Shown here piece after piece: positions 22,340-33,950 of a stretch of 64,000 nt of DNA (the stretch's first letter is position 1; every line of letters begins with the position of its first letter). The notes below the pieces were generated by a model that was not told the DNA's origin, ran no database searches, and saw only the letters and a program-made list of their open reading frames with translations. The translations under genes and the position numbers were made by a program. The stretch is from Phytophthora hibernalis (Eukaryota; Oomycota; Peronosporomycetes; Peronosporales; Peronosporaceae): contig JAAKBF010000003.1 of assembly GCA_012656075.1 (NCBI GenBank), positions 62,001-126,000 on the forward strand. The letters are read 5' to 3'.

Positions 22340-24569
22340 CTACAGCTTTGCAGCAGGCTTTGGGGTCCTTTTGTCATCCTCCTTGATCGCCTTGAGCTGA
22401 TCCAGCAGATAGGCCAAGTCGAACGCCTTCTCCTTCAGGTAGTGATAGCGATCGCTTGCACTGAAGTGGCCTGACGACAAGTCCATTTTCAGAAGAACCT
22501 CATTCTGGTCGCTCTTCAAATCACGCAGCTTAGCTACCCACTTGGTGGGCTCCCAGTACGCCACGCGGGGGTCATACAATCCGCTCGTGACCAAGATGTT
22601 CGGATATGCTTGCTGCGTCACATTTTCGTAGGGCGAGTAGCTAAGCATGTACTCAAAGTAAGCCTTTTCGTTCGGGTTTCCCCATTCCTCCCATTCTCCA
22701 GTCGTCAACGGAATCGATGCGTCGCTCATTGTGTTCATCACGTCCACAAACGGCACACCAGCGATAGCAGCCGTGAAAAGATCCGGGCGCATGTTCAGGA
22801 CAGCACCCATAAGCAATCCACCAGCGCTGCGGCCTTCACAAGTCATCTTGCTGGGGCTCGTGTACCCAGCCTTGACCAAATGCTCAGCGCAGTTGATGAA
22901 GTCCGTGAAGGTGTTGATTTTCTTCTTGTACTTTGCATCCTCATACCAGGTCCTGCCCATTTCACCACCGCCGCGAATGTGCGCAATAGCGTAAATCACA
23001 CCTCGGTCCAGCATTGGCAGGATGGAAGAGACGAAGCTTGGGTCAATCGGAATTTCATAAGAGCCGTAACCATACAGGTGAAGTGGTTGGCGGTCTTGCG
23101 AGCGCATGTCAGTGCGATACACAAGAGAGATAGGTACCATCGTTCCGTCGTTTGCCTTTGCTTCAAGCGCTCAGTCTTGTACAAGGTACGGTCATATTTG
23201 AGGACAGGTTTCTCCTTCAACAACGTGGACTCTTGGGTGTTGACGTCGTAGTCGAACGTTGTCCAGGGAGTTGTCATCGACGAGTAGACGAAGCGGTACT
23301 TGTCCGTGTCAAAATTGCGGTTCACCGAGCCAGACACAGTGTAACTAGCCTCCTTAAACGTGATCTGGCGACGTGAGTGCTTGTCTCCCTCTGGCACGAT
23401 GATCCAGAGCTGCGAGTATCCACCCTCTCGTCCTTCCATGACCATAAAGTTCTTGAAGCAGTCGATATCATCCACCTTGACGTTTTCGTCGTAAGGGAAC
23501 ACGTCGACCCAATTTTGAGGCGATGACGACGTCACGGGGTCCTCATCAACTTGAAGTTAGTCGCTTTGTCCTTGTTCGTCACGATGTAGAAACTGTCGGC
23601 GAAATGGTCCACTGAGTAGATCAACCCCTTCTGTCGCTTGGCAATCAGCTGCAGCGGCTTCAGTGGATTGTCCAGGTCAATGAAGGACACCTCGCTGGTC
23701 TCGCTACTGGAGGACAGCAAGAACATGTACTTCCCGCTGCGCGCTTTCTGGAAGTACGCGCTGTAGATCTCGTCGTCTTCCGTGTACAGCAGCTCGTCCG
23801 CATCCTTGCTTCCCATTTGATGGCGCCAGAGCTTGTCCTGACGGTGAGCTTCGTCCTGCGTGGCGTAGTACAGCACCGAGGCGTCTTTGCCCCAGCGCAG
23901 ACTGGAGATGTTCTCAATTCGGTCCGGCAGCAGCTCTCCCGTCTTCAGATCCTTCACGTAGCCCGTGTACGTCTCGTAACCACTGAAGTCCACCATGTAA
24001 GCGAGGTAGCGGTGGTCGGGACTTGGGGATACACTGGCCACCTGGCAATGATTGTGCCCTTTAGCGATCTCATTCTCATCCAGCAGTAGCTCCTCTGGGG
24101 CGTTGGAAGCTTTTGTCTTGCGGCAGTGGTAGGCGTAGCTGCTGCCCTTGACCGTCCGGTTGTAGTACAGATACTCACCGTGTGGGTACGGGTAGTCCTC
24201 GTCCGTCTCCTGCACGTGTGACAGCAGCTCGTCATAGAGATTGGCGCGGACGTTGGCCAGGTGCTTGGTCTTGACGTCCGTGTACTGGTTCTCCTTGCGT
24301 AGATGCTCCAGCACCTCCTCGTCTTTGCGGGAGTCGTCCCGGACGTAGAAGTACGGGTCGTCCACGTACAAAATGGGTTTCATGGGGCTCGAACCGCGGT
24401 TTTGATTCGCTACGGCACCGAACGGAACCATCTTGGGTCGTTTCTCTAGCACGGGCGGACGCACACGTTGCGCTAGGGAGGAATAGGCAGCACGACGAAG
24501 ACGAACCATGTACAGCGCTGCGGCCGTGCCGACACCGACCGTCAGGTTCAGAGCACTAAGGCGGCTCAT
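22340..24569 (-). CDS. Oligopeptidase B-like serine peptidase (S9A)
   Basis: It starts at ATG 24569; the frame is open further up only with non-ATG codons. A hydrophobic then Arg-rich N-terminus (LTVGVGTAAALYMVRLRR) could be a membrane anchor or mitochondrial targeting signal. The beta-propeller half follows, then the alpha/beta-hydrolase half with YGYGSYE, AHIRGGGEMG, the nucleophile in EGRSAGG, the Asp in SGLYDPRV and the His in SSGHFSASD, the order of prolyl oligopeptidase family S9A. It would cleave peptides after basic residues if it is a true oligopeptidase B. The frame breaks twice by one missing base: at the 4-base run 23536-23539 and at about 23155-23165. Length is about 740 residues, usual for the family. 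Confidence 0.85.
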
Positions 24570-24710
24570 GACGAAGATACTTCTCACTTGCTACGCTGTT
24601 GTCGCTTTGACATGTTTGGTGAGTTCCCCCTTTTGGAGCGACCTTCGACAACCTGTTGTAAGAGCCAATCAAATCACGATTTTTAGGCCCATTCGGAATG
24701 AAATAGAACG

Positions 24711-24890
24711 GGAGGGGTGAAAGCCTACTAAGCTGAAATAACGCCTGTGCTTTAAAGATCCGCGAGTGCAGCACGCGAGCTTAAACCCAGGATAAAGCGT
24801 GGTAACATCTTGCTCGGGTTCTGTTACCGCTTTCAGGGTTTTCAAGGGTGAGGCTTCCCGACTTTCAGCGAGATGACATCCGTCCTCGGT
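24711..24890 (+). repeat. Dispersed repeat, copy 1
   Basis: Shares long identical blocks with 54037-54262 in the same orientation: gggtgaa, acgcctgtg, tttaaagatccg, cttaaacccagga, ctcagggttttcaagggtgaggct-type blocks and agatgacatccgt. It lies about 140 bp upstream of the oligopeptidase start. No inverted ends or coding frame were seen; it may be a SINE- or MITE-like repeat. Confidence 0.8.
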
Positions 24891-26217
24891 GCCTCTAGAA
24901 AAACTTTATTAATATTAAGTTTCAGTATTTTTGGCTATTTTACAGATTCATGACCTTTTCTTCTTCGTAGTTATTGGGAGTGCTTGGACTCAACAAAATT
25001 TCGTGGACGTTGTTGCTGCAGCCACGGGTGAGCAATAGCGGTCCACATCCAAGTACGTACTTTCCGTGTGCTGGGCCCGCTACGCACCGCAAAAATAGAT
25101 TCCGGGCAGGAATCGTCACCCTCGAGACTATTACCATGGCCGCGCTGCAGTCCGAATGTTGCCCCTTTTGTGCGGGGCATGGCGTTGGTGTGGACCACCA
25201 TTGTTTAGCCGTGGCAGCAGTCAATTCAAAATTTCAACAATATCTGTTTCCAATCCCCGATCAGAAATCTACCAATAAATCGCACCCAACTACGCCAAAT
25301 CTTTCGAGGTAATCATTTGATGGCAGACTCTGCCACAGAGAGATGTCTGCGCTGCTCCAACGACACTTACGCTGCTCCCTCAGCTGAAACGAACTCCACC
25401 GCGAAACGACTAAATGTTGGTTCGCGGTTACTGGAAACCTTTCGCTCGAAGCTGAAATGACGAAGACGAGAAGCTATTTGGCAATTCAGGTTATATATTT
25501 ACTTTCTAGAGGTGGCTTGGCAACCAACTCCACGTCGGTTCGGACACATTATCACTTGTCGGCCTCCTATTGGAGAAAACACCGCGGATTTTCTTCGCAA
25601 AAGGCCGCACCGCCTTTCGAACGCATGCGTGTTGAGAACTCGTGCATTTTCCACTGTCACGCAACACTAACGCACGATTCACTGTTATTGATGGCTTTAA
25701 AAGGCATGTACACACTGCATGTTTTATTCAAGCTCTTGATTCTCAGCTTGTGCTTTCATCCCTTATACCAACACCTCAAGCAACCCCTCCACTGTTTGTC
25801 ACTTAAATACAATGCGACGCTGGATTTCTTACCGTGAACGCGCTCGTGACGACGACGGCTTTGATCCGACAACAGCAGACAACGCCTTCAAACACACACA
25901 AAATGTACGAGTTCCACTTATACCTCATCGCTAGCACTTATCACTGTTGATCAGCACACGCCAATCAGCTGCCCCCACTTGTCAGGCTTCATCACCACCG
26001 CCAGTCATCGTGGTATCACCTATCAGTGCCACACCAGCACCGAAGCGAAGTCTTACCCATTGGCAGAACGGTTCTGGCATATTTTTAGCAAATAGGAAGC
26101 CGGAATATACCAGCGACCCGCGCAGCGCGGCGCTGGGCTAGTATTAGCAGCACTTTTGAATTCGCGCAGCCACAGCAAGCCACTCACCGCCTCCCACCCC
26201 TCTACACTCCCTGCACC
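24891..26217. other. No recognisable gene
   Basis: Short frames only (for example 25457-25837 plus, 25506-25715 minus) with no motif I can name. The last 60 bases before 26218 are CT-rich and are probably the leader of the MULE gene that follows. Confidence 0.4.
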
Positions 26218-28111
26218 ATGCCTCGCATCAGAATTGCCTGGACTCTCCTTGCTAAGGATATCGCCACCTATGAGAGCGACATGCTCCTGGAATCGCTTAA
26301 GGCCTACGTTGTGGACAAGAGCGGACTCTCGCCGTGCTCTCTGTGCGCTGAGGCAACGCCGCACAACATGCGGACCCGACTGCTGCTCTGCAAGTGCAAG
26401 GCCTGCAAGGTTGTAGCTCCGTATGCACGCTGCGCTTGAAAGGCAAGGTGCAGACGTGTGTCCTGGCCAACACCGTGAATGTCTCGGAGGCAGGCCAGCA
26501 CGTTTCGTCGCTTCGACATGCCCGCCGACCGAAGATGACCGAATGCATGAAGGCACTTGCGCGCGACATGTGCACGTATAACCACAAACCCATGAACATT
26601 TTCAACGGAATTGTTCGTCGCTTTGAAGGCGAGGTGGTGATTATGCCTACATTGGCTATGATCCAACGTTTCGTGCAGCATCATCGCCGCTCCCACCTCG
26701 GCGGAAGCGATTTCCACGATGATGTGACGGCGAAGGTACACGCGCATGCTTTTCGAGGAGAGGAAGAACCTTCACAGCCATTTACGTTCACGTGGCGCTC
26801 CAACACCAACGGCGAGCCCATTGTTGGGCGTGCATCCGACGCTGATGCGTTTGTTGTGGGCATTTCATCAAAGGAACTACTCCAGCTCCTCGAACGCGAC
26901 CCATCTGAGTTTGTTCTCCACATTGACGCGACGTATAAGCTCACTCAAGTCGACTATCCGCTCGTTGTGGTTGGCGTCTCAGACTGCATGAGCTCCTTCC
27001 ACGTGATCGCCTTCTTCGTTGTGTCACAGCAAACAGAAGCGCATTTCACCGAGGTGCTGGCACTACTCAGGCGCACATATACAAAGGTGACGGGCAAACA
27101 GCTGACCGCCCGCTACGTCATGGCCGATGCCGACAAAGCCCAGCGCAACGCAGTGGATGTAGTTCTCGGAGTTGACAACGAACTGGTGAACCTCATGTGT
27201 TATTTTCGTGTTGGTGCACACGTGTACAAACAAACTCGTGGCATTCCGGTAGCGCTAGCCGCTCGGGTTGCTCGCGATGTCGCCGACATGCACTACACTA
27301 CGTCACCCTCCGAGTTCACAAGCGTCAAGACTCGTTGCCTGGGCGAGTGGCAGAAGCTTCCTCAGCTCTGCGTGTTTTCCAGCTATTTCTCTTCTACGTG
27401 GATTGCTTCTCCGTTCCACCGCTGGCAAACATTCCACACACCGCGCGGATTAGCTGCGACGAATAATCCCGTGGAGCAGTTTAACCGCGCTATAAAGCGA
27501 GACTGCACGCTGCGGTCGCGCCTGAAGATGGCCGCGCTTCTTGACCAGTTGATGCTGTGCGTCCGCACCGAAGCGGCCCGTAGTCGCCTTTTCGCCACCA
27601 CTGTCGATGCTCGGCCAGAATTGCTGCGACGTGTGCGTGAAATGCAGAAGTTGAGGCTGCTCCGCGAAGTGACTCCGACAAGGATGTCGATTGGCTTCCT
27701 GGTAGGGAGCACAGCGCCGACGGAGACCGCCGACGTGGTGTTCGTGGTGTCCGAACTGCTACCGCGCGTGTATGATGCTCAGGACAGACGCACCAAAGAA
27801 GCTCTACCGGTGGCGGCCTGCCTTTCAGCGCAAAAAGCGCGCATGGAGACTCAGACATGCCTGCGCACGGCTGGAAAGTCGACTTGCAGTCGAAGACATG
27901 CGGCTGCCGCGTGTTCATGAAGGTTGGTTGCTGCATCCACCTCGTTCATGCACTGGTTGTCCGGGACAGGCTGGACCTCTTGGCCGCGCCCGTCTTGTTT
28001 ACAGGGGCCGCAACAAGGCGCGCCGTCAGCGCAGCGAGCAGCAAAATGCCGACCTGCTGTCAACAGCAGCCCACTCGAGTTAGACTGATAAGGTTGAGAA
28101 CAGAAACGTAA
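26218..28111 (+). mobile_element. MULE-type transposase with SWIM zinc finger, nearly intact
   Basis: ATG 26218 begins a short N-terminal domain with a C-x-C-x-x-C cluster (LLLCKCKACK), possibly a zinc ribbon. After a one-base frame change near 26415-26430, a long frame of about 500 residues carries the MULE catalytic domain: first Asp in LHIDATYKLTQVDYP, second in VMADADKAQRNAV, then NNPVEQFNRAIKRD. After another one-base change near 27830, the third frame has CGCRVFMKVGCCIHLVHAL, a SWIM finger (CxC...CxH). Both changes behave as missing bases. Terminal repeats were not found, so element limits are unknown; coordinates are those of the coding region. Confidence 0.75.
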
Positions 28112-28923
28112 TTCACCATTGCATACTTCCTACCTAGCTGTAAGCACGGCCGCACCCACCCACCCACGCTCCGACTGCCACGTAAGGCACAACACACGCC
28201 TCACACCATCCCGCAATAGACACCCACCACCGCAGCTAGCAGCTTGCCCCGCGCAATTCTCATTAAACGCCGACGTGTGTCCAAGCCCCCACCATCGCAT
28301 CGTCGTTCCACCCACAGTATCTCTGTGTTTTTGGCGCCCACATGCCGCGCCCAGGTGGCGATTTAGCGTGGCTCTCTTTTTAAAAGGGAGCGAGCATGCT
28401 GACCGCCCTTTCGGGTTCACTATGCCACCAAAAACAGCGTTTAACCAGCATTTTGGGTAGGAGCACCGACCCACGACTTCACTGAAACCGCTGAGGTCAT
28501 CCGTGGCCGCGAGGAGTCCGTCAATCGTCCAGGAGGGCCGCGAGAAGGTGGTGGCCGCGTGCCGCGTTCGTGGCGCTCTGAGAAGCGAGGATTCCAAACT
28601 GGCCGAAAGAAACGTGTGGTACACATACATGTACGATGTGGTCCACGTATGCTTTGATGGCCAGTGGCAGCCACTTTGGCTGCACTACGGTACTGACATT
28701 GCGATCAGACGACGACAGATCAGCGATGCCATGACTCAAATCTGAGTGTCACTCTACAATCGTTGGTGCTGGCATACGATTCAAAGGGTGTTTTTCGTAT
28801 TTTGTCACAACAGCACCCGGATCCCCCAATCTCAATCCAATTCGCTTGGAGGAATCGCAGTTGGTGTCTCATCTGAGTATAGACCGCCAGCACAAAGACG
28901 TTGACACGCAGCTTCGATGCTGC
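28112..28923. other. No supported gene; possible transposon start
   Basis: ATG 28422 gives a short frame beginning MPPKTAFNQHF, which resembles the start of oomycete transposases with BED-type fingers, but it stops soon after. A one-base frame change would lengthen it. Nothing firmer can be said. The frame of the next feature is open upstream to 28735 without an ATG. Confidence 0.3.
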
Positions 28924-29577
28924 ATGGTGTACCACGGAACATGGTCAAGCAGCGGGGTGCAATTATCCCGTTCGTCACCGTCAGTGATGCACGGATATCA
29001 AGGTATCTCTTCGGACGCTCCCGATACTATGGGATCTATAACTCCGTTGCCAGTGCCGCAGTTAAATGAATCGGGTATTTGTACAATGAATCATCCGGCG
29101 ACAACTGGGTCTCAAATTCAAGCACAAACTCGACCAGTAGAAGTGAACGGGAAAACCCTACGAGTACGAGGATCAAATGAAGCCTTACTCCCTACATCTA
29201 CCGTGCTATTGCAGCCAAATAGCTATTCTGGTACAACTGGCGTCTCTGCCGAAGTTGAATTTGCTGTGACGAGGCACCAACCTAAAGCCGGATTCGAGCT
29301 CGTTGGTCAAGCGTCGTTTCATCTACAAATGGGGGTCGTTTTGTACGGTAGGAAGACATCGATAGAAACAAAACGTTTAAAGGAAACGCATCAAATCACC
29401 TCAGCCAAGACACTACTGGAAAATTCTCGTAAACGAACCCGAGATGAGATCGTGGCCCGAATCAGTGCAGCTACACATACCCAGGAAAGTAGTGAGCAGA
29501 TCAGTTTACTTCTTCAGATACTTCTTGCGGTTTACACCTATATGCCGTTTATCATGGGTGACTGGGAAGAATTTTAA
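28924..29577 (+). CDS. Hypothetical protein, 217 residues
   Basis: An uninterrupted frame starts at ATG 28924 and stays open upstream to 28735. The product is rich in Ser, Thr and Gln, has a Lys/Arg-rich stretch ending RKRTRDEI near residue 180, and ends with a hydrophobic segment (ISLLLQILLAVYTYMPF) followed by GDWEEF. No domain was recognised and no signal peptide is visible. It lies among transposon remains, so it may be part of an unknown element or a chance frame. Its length in stop-rich DNA is the only argument for it. Confidence 0.35.
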   Translation: MVYHGTWSSSGVQLSRSSPSVMHGYQGISSDAPDTMGSITPLPVPQLNESGICTMNHPATTGSQIQAQTRPVEVNGKTLRVRGSNEALLPTSTVLLQPNSYSGTTGVSAEVEFAVTRHQPKAGFELVGQASFHLQMGVVLYGRKTSIETKRLKETHQITSAKTLLENSRKRTRDEIVARISAATHTQESSEQISLLLQILLAVYTYMPFIMGDWEEF

Positions 29578-32500
29578 TTTTTGGGTGCTGTAGTCACCAA
29601 AACGGTTTTCGCGCCGTGGTGAACCGAAGAGCAATTACCCACTCTGTCATCGAGCTGTACGTATCGGGTAAACGCGAGCTGATTCGCTTTCTTCAGGACA
29701 TCCGGCTCTCATTTGGCAAGAGCATGGGCATCGCCGCTGACGTCTGAACGGCAAAGGTCCCAGGCACAAATTCCTTGGTCTTCGAGTTTACTTTGTTACA
29801 ACAGAATTTGAACTTGTGTCGGTATTGCTGGGAGCACAGCATTTCCAGCCACTTTACCGGGAACGTGATGGAGGGATTCGCGGACCATTCAAACGCTGGA
29901 TTGTTCAGACTCTTGGTGATTTCAATTGAGCTGTAGCCAACTTCTTTTGGGCGACAACGGACGGTGGGGCTGACGTCCAGCACATCGTGACATCGAATTT
30001 GAAGCTATCGTGGAGTGATGCATGCCACACCTGACGAATGCTGCCACAAAAGCGGCGTTTGGGATGACCAGTAATGTAGCCCGCTCTAAGAATCCTGAGA
30101 TGCTTCAATTGCTGAAGAAGGTCACGAAGACTGTCTAGCGTGGAGGTTATGGGTGATTTATATGAGCAGCTTGTTCGTCTACTTGGTGTTGGTTAAATAA
30201 ATATACTGCGTTCTGTAGGCAACTTGAAGTGAGCAGCAAGTTGAAATATTTGTTAAAGAACTGGCCATCCAGCAATCAAGAGCGTGGGTTGGCTTGAACA
30301 GGTCAATGGATCGATCCCGATAGCCTCAATTGTGGGCCCAAAACGTGAAATGGGTTGTAAAAGTCTATTGTGCGCAAAGCCCTGATCTACCGCTATCCAA
30401 ACTGTTTATAAAATGTTAACCTCGGGGATTTATTGGTCCCACTCTCCCTTTGCCATGGAACTCTGTATCTCAGGGAGTCCTTATTTCGCTGTGTCTAAAA
30501 CGCTCACTACATCTAGCCCCTCCCTTAAAATATACCCCACTGGTCTTTATTTCCTTGGATACAGATGCTGTTGCATAGACAATCGTCATGTGGGTAGCTT
30601 CAGCTCCACAATTCCTACAAGGTCTACCGCAGCCCTCCCAGGTACGTATGAAAGTCAAGCGTCACTTCAGTGTCGCACCCCGAATTATCGCTTTCTTCTG
30701 GCTGCGTCTACTTTGGTAACGCCATCTGGGTTGAAGATGTATTTTATATATGCACTATTCTTAGTTGCAACGTTAGTAGATTTCTTGTGTCTGCCTTTAC
30801 CTACGCCACCCTTGGGCAAATTAGGCCTGGTACAACCTTGACGACGTCGTAATATTGAGGTGGGGAATGGAGAACGCAAAGTGTGGGTTGTTTGTTCTCG
30901 CAACGTTCGCCTCTCGACGATGTAGCGTCCGAGCGAGGTAGATTGAAAGTATCCTATAAACGACTTCCATTTTGTACGGGTGTACGGGATGACAGCGGTA
31001 TAACTTCGATGCCGGATTGACCGCTTCCCTCACTGAATTCCTCGGTGCAGCACCGACGCAAGATCAATCACTGTAAGAAAAGCAAATACCCCTATTGATA
31101 TTGTGATGTGAATTTCACCATTCGGTATGGGATAAGTGTTTGTCTTGCGTCTACGTATTGCCTATGTAAAGTGGAACCAGCAGCCGATGACGTCAGCATT
31201 CGGATGTTGCTTCTCGTAACTTGTTTCAAATACATATTTGCAAGTCACAGACGACGTCGTATGGCTTTCATTTTTCAATCAGAAATCGCGCCACAGAAGT
31301 GCGCTATATTCTCTGAAGATCGACACCAGAATAGCAAAGTACATCCCTTCACTTTGCAGCAAAATAGCACATAAAAGACTTACAAACAGCTCATTAGTTG
31401 GCCCTGCACTATCACCACCATACATTGAATAAAATATGTCGATACATATTGAAATGTGCCATAAAAACAGGGAAATACCGTTGTACGAGCAACTGGCGGA
31501 GCTCGGGGTGCGCCCATTTTTTGGCCTGGACATTTGGCACTGGAAGAAGCTTAAATTCTTCCTTTCGACCTTGAGAGATATGGAACCTCGATACTCCTAG
31601 GATGTAGGCTTCGTAGTACTCTTGCCAAACACGTTGCAATCGTCTTTGACTTATTCTTCTGACATACCTCTTTAAATCAATTCGATCGTCAGGCAGAATT
31701 CCTCAGTCACTTGTTTCCACTTCAAGCACTGCGGTATTGAGAGAGTCTCCACACGTAGCTTCCTCGATTTCATAGAGTCGACGATCTTGGTTTCTGTGCA
31801 AGTTGGCCGCACGCATGTATGTGACTTGATGAGCTCGTGTGCGGCGATTTCCGGGCGAATTGCAAACTATGCTAAACAGTCGGTGTCGCATTCCATAATA
31901 TATTAAAAGCGAACTTGAGGCTTGAACACGTATATCCGAACCGAATGTGATGGGGCTTTCTATTAGACCATCGATTCTACTGTTTCGCCCTGGGTGAACC
32001 CCTTTGTTATGCATTGCCGTGACTCACTTTCGCTAAACGCTATTTTTCAATACGTGAATGCGCCAGTTCCATGCTTCTTTTCAAATCCTGCACTTGTTTA
32101 AGCATAACTCTTCACTGAGAATGAAATCACAAACGAAAAGTGCACCTTTCGACCGTTTGAATTGTTTTTACGTTGCTTTGTGTTATCTCTAAACCACGTG
32201 GTCGCTAACTTGCAAATTTTGCGTTGATTTGGCGTAAAGACCAGTTTCCTCCCGATTATTGACAGATAATGTGTATTTAGAGAAAATCCGAGGAAATGCG
32301 AAAACTCCAATCCTTGTACAAAGAAATTCTTAGAGAGTGCCAATAAATGCGAATAATTTGTACAGCGAGCCTTTAATTGGCTAAACAAGACATGCACAAA
32401 TTGCATTTGATATCTTTTATATTACACTTTCATGTTTGTGTGTGTGTTTTTATCCTTCCCCTTTTTTGGAGATACTGAATTTTATTACCACACCACTTCC

Positions 32501-32774
32501 CCCAAATACATGAAAAAGTAAAAAATGGTGTTCTAGTCCATAAAGCAACCCTACAATACTGTGTCTGTAGTGTACCACTTAACCCTTTCATGAGCCATCT
32601 ATAGTTGGTAAAGTCAGATATTTCTTAAAAGGCGATAAATTTGCCCTTTAACGATTTCATGGTTCTCGTTTCGCCTACCCGTGCAACAAATCATCTTCAG
32701 TGATTTGCCAATAATGCCTGATTCATGAATCCCACTTGGGTTCAGTATGCTACATTGATAACGCCAAGTACTGG
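29578..32774. other. No recognisable gene
   Basis: Minus-strand frames at 29693-29983, 29905-30108, 30470-30903, 31412-31639 and 31703-32014 look mildly protein-like and could be remnants of one or more elements, but none carries a motif I can name. TTAACCCTTTCATGAGCC at 32579 resembles the end of the TTAA-flanked MITE at 32779 without a visible partner. Confidence 0.35.
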
Positions 32775-32778
32775 TTAA

Positions 32779-33019
32779 CCCTTTGTTGCCGACTGGGCTA
32801 AAACGCGTCGTTCTACTAAATATAAACCAATCCAAAATATGATTTAATATTGACCAATAATAGCAAATGTCACCTAAAACATTTTCTGGTCATGACCAAA
32901 ACCATATAATATAGTCACCGTAAAGTAATACCAAAACGAGGCATTATGCATCTTTTTATAATTATTTTTTGATTAAAGTAAACATATTTTTAATAGAAGA
33001 TGTATGGGCAACAAAAGGG
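32779..33019. mobile_element. Small TTAA-flanked MITE, piggyBac-like
   Basis: The inverted ends CCCTTTGTTGCC (32779-32790) and GGCAACAAAAGGG (33007-33019) match with one extra base. They are flanked by TTAA on both sides (32775-32778 and 33020-33023). TTAA targets with CCC ends are the signature of piggyBac-superfamily elements. The interior, 241 bp in total, is AT-rich and non-coding, so the element is non-autonomous. Confidence 0.7.
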
Positions 33020-33023
33020 TTAA

Positions 33024-33848
33024 GCTTTGTTACAAAAAGGGGTACTAAGTATTTGCTACGAAGTCAATTGGGTTGACCAGCCTTTTGACCCAAATATATT
33101 CACAATTTATTACATGTCCTAATACTCATAAATCATATATTTTATGTTGACCAAGTCACTTTACCCTTAATATCTAATAACCTGACAATGAAAACACCCA
33201 GGAGAATGTCGACCGTAGCGGCCACTGGTAACATCAAAACGCATCCACCCACTGAATGTTGCTTGAAGGAAATGGGTGAACAAAAATTGCCAGCGATTAG
33301 CAACAACAACAAAAAGTCTATATGTTGGTGTGGTCGATGCGGGTGTATGACTACACCCTGACAACCCCGAGCGTTGGCTGCTTTAGTGGGTATCTACATT
33401 TTGGTACGAAGACAACAAAATGTACGAAACCACGAAGACACAAGTTAGTGTTCGGCAAAACAACTACTTCGTCTTAAGCGCCCCTGTGTTGTTACTGGAC
33501 AATGCACGAAAATTGCGTGGAATACAATCCCGAGCTTCTCCGTGTAAAACATGGCGATAGTATTTTATCTAAAAAGTGAATATTATTACCTTTTAACAAG
33601 AACATTTCGAGAAACCGCTTCCGAAAAACACCTTTTTTTCGTAACAGAGCAGAACACGAGGTGTGCGAATATTGGCTTTATACTAAAAAAGGTTTGGTCA
33701 TTCAGCACGCTCTTCACAAGATATTAACAGTGGTGTTGGTCTTGCCGCCGGAACCGTTCTCAAAGGCAAACTATAAATGCTCAAAATTTGGTGCTGGCGC
33801 CGTCTGGGGTCGGGTTGTCTTCGCTTTTTCGTTGGGGGCGGTTCTTTG
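33024..33848. other. No recognisable gene
   Basis: AT-rich sequence with short frames and no motif. It ends at the TA that flanks the second pogo-like element. Confidence 0.45.
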
Positions 33849-33950
33849 TACAGATTTGGACGGAAAGATGTGACGGACACAAAAAATGACAGATGAGGTT
33901 TTACATCCGCCACACCATACAATCATTTCCACCAATAAGATCATCGCTAT

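Noticed and set aside
28422..28745. Start of a second transposase (MPPKTAFNQHF)
   Set aside because: The frame stops within about a dozen residues, and later frames do not clearly continue a BED finger; too little to call.
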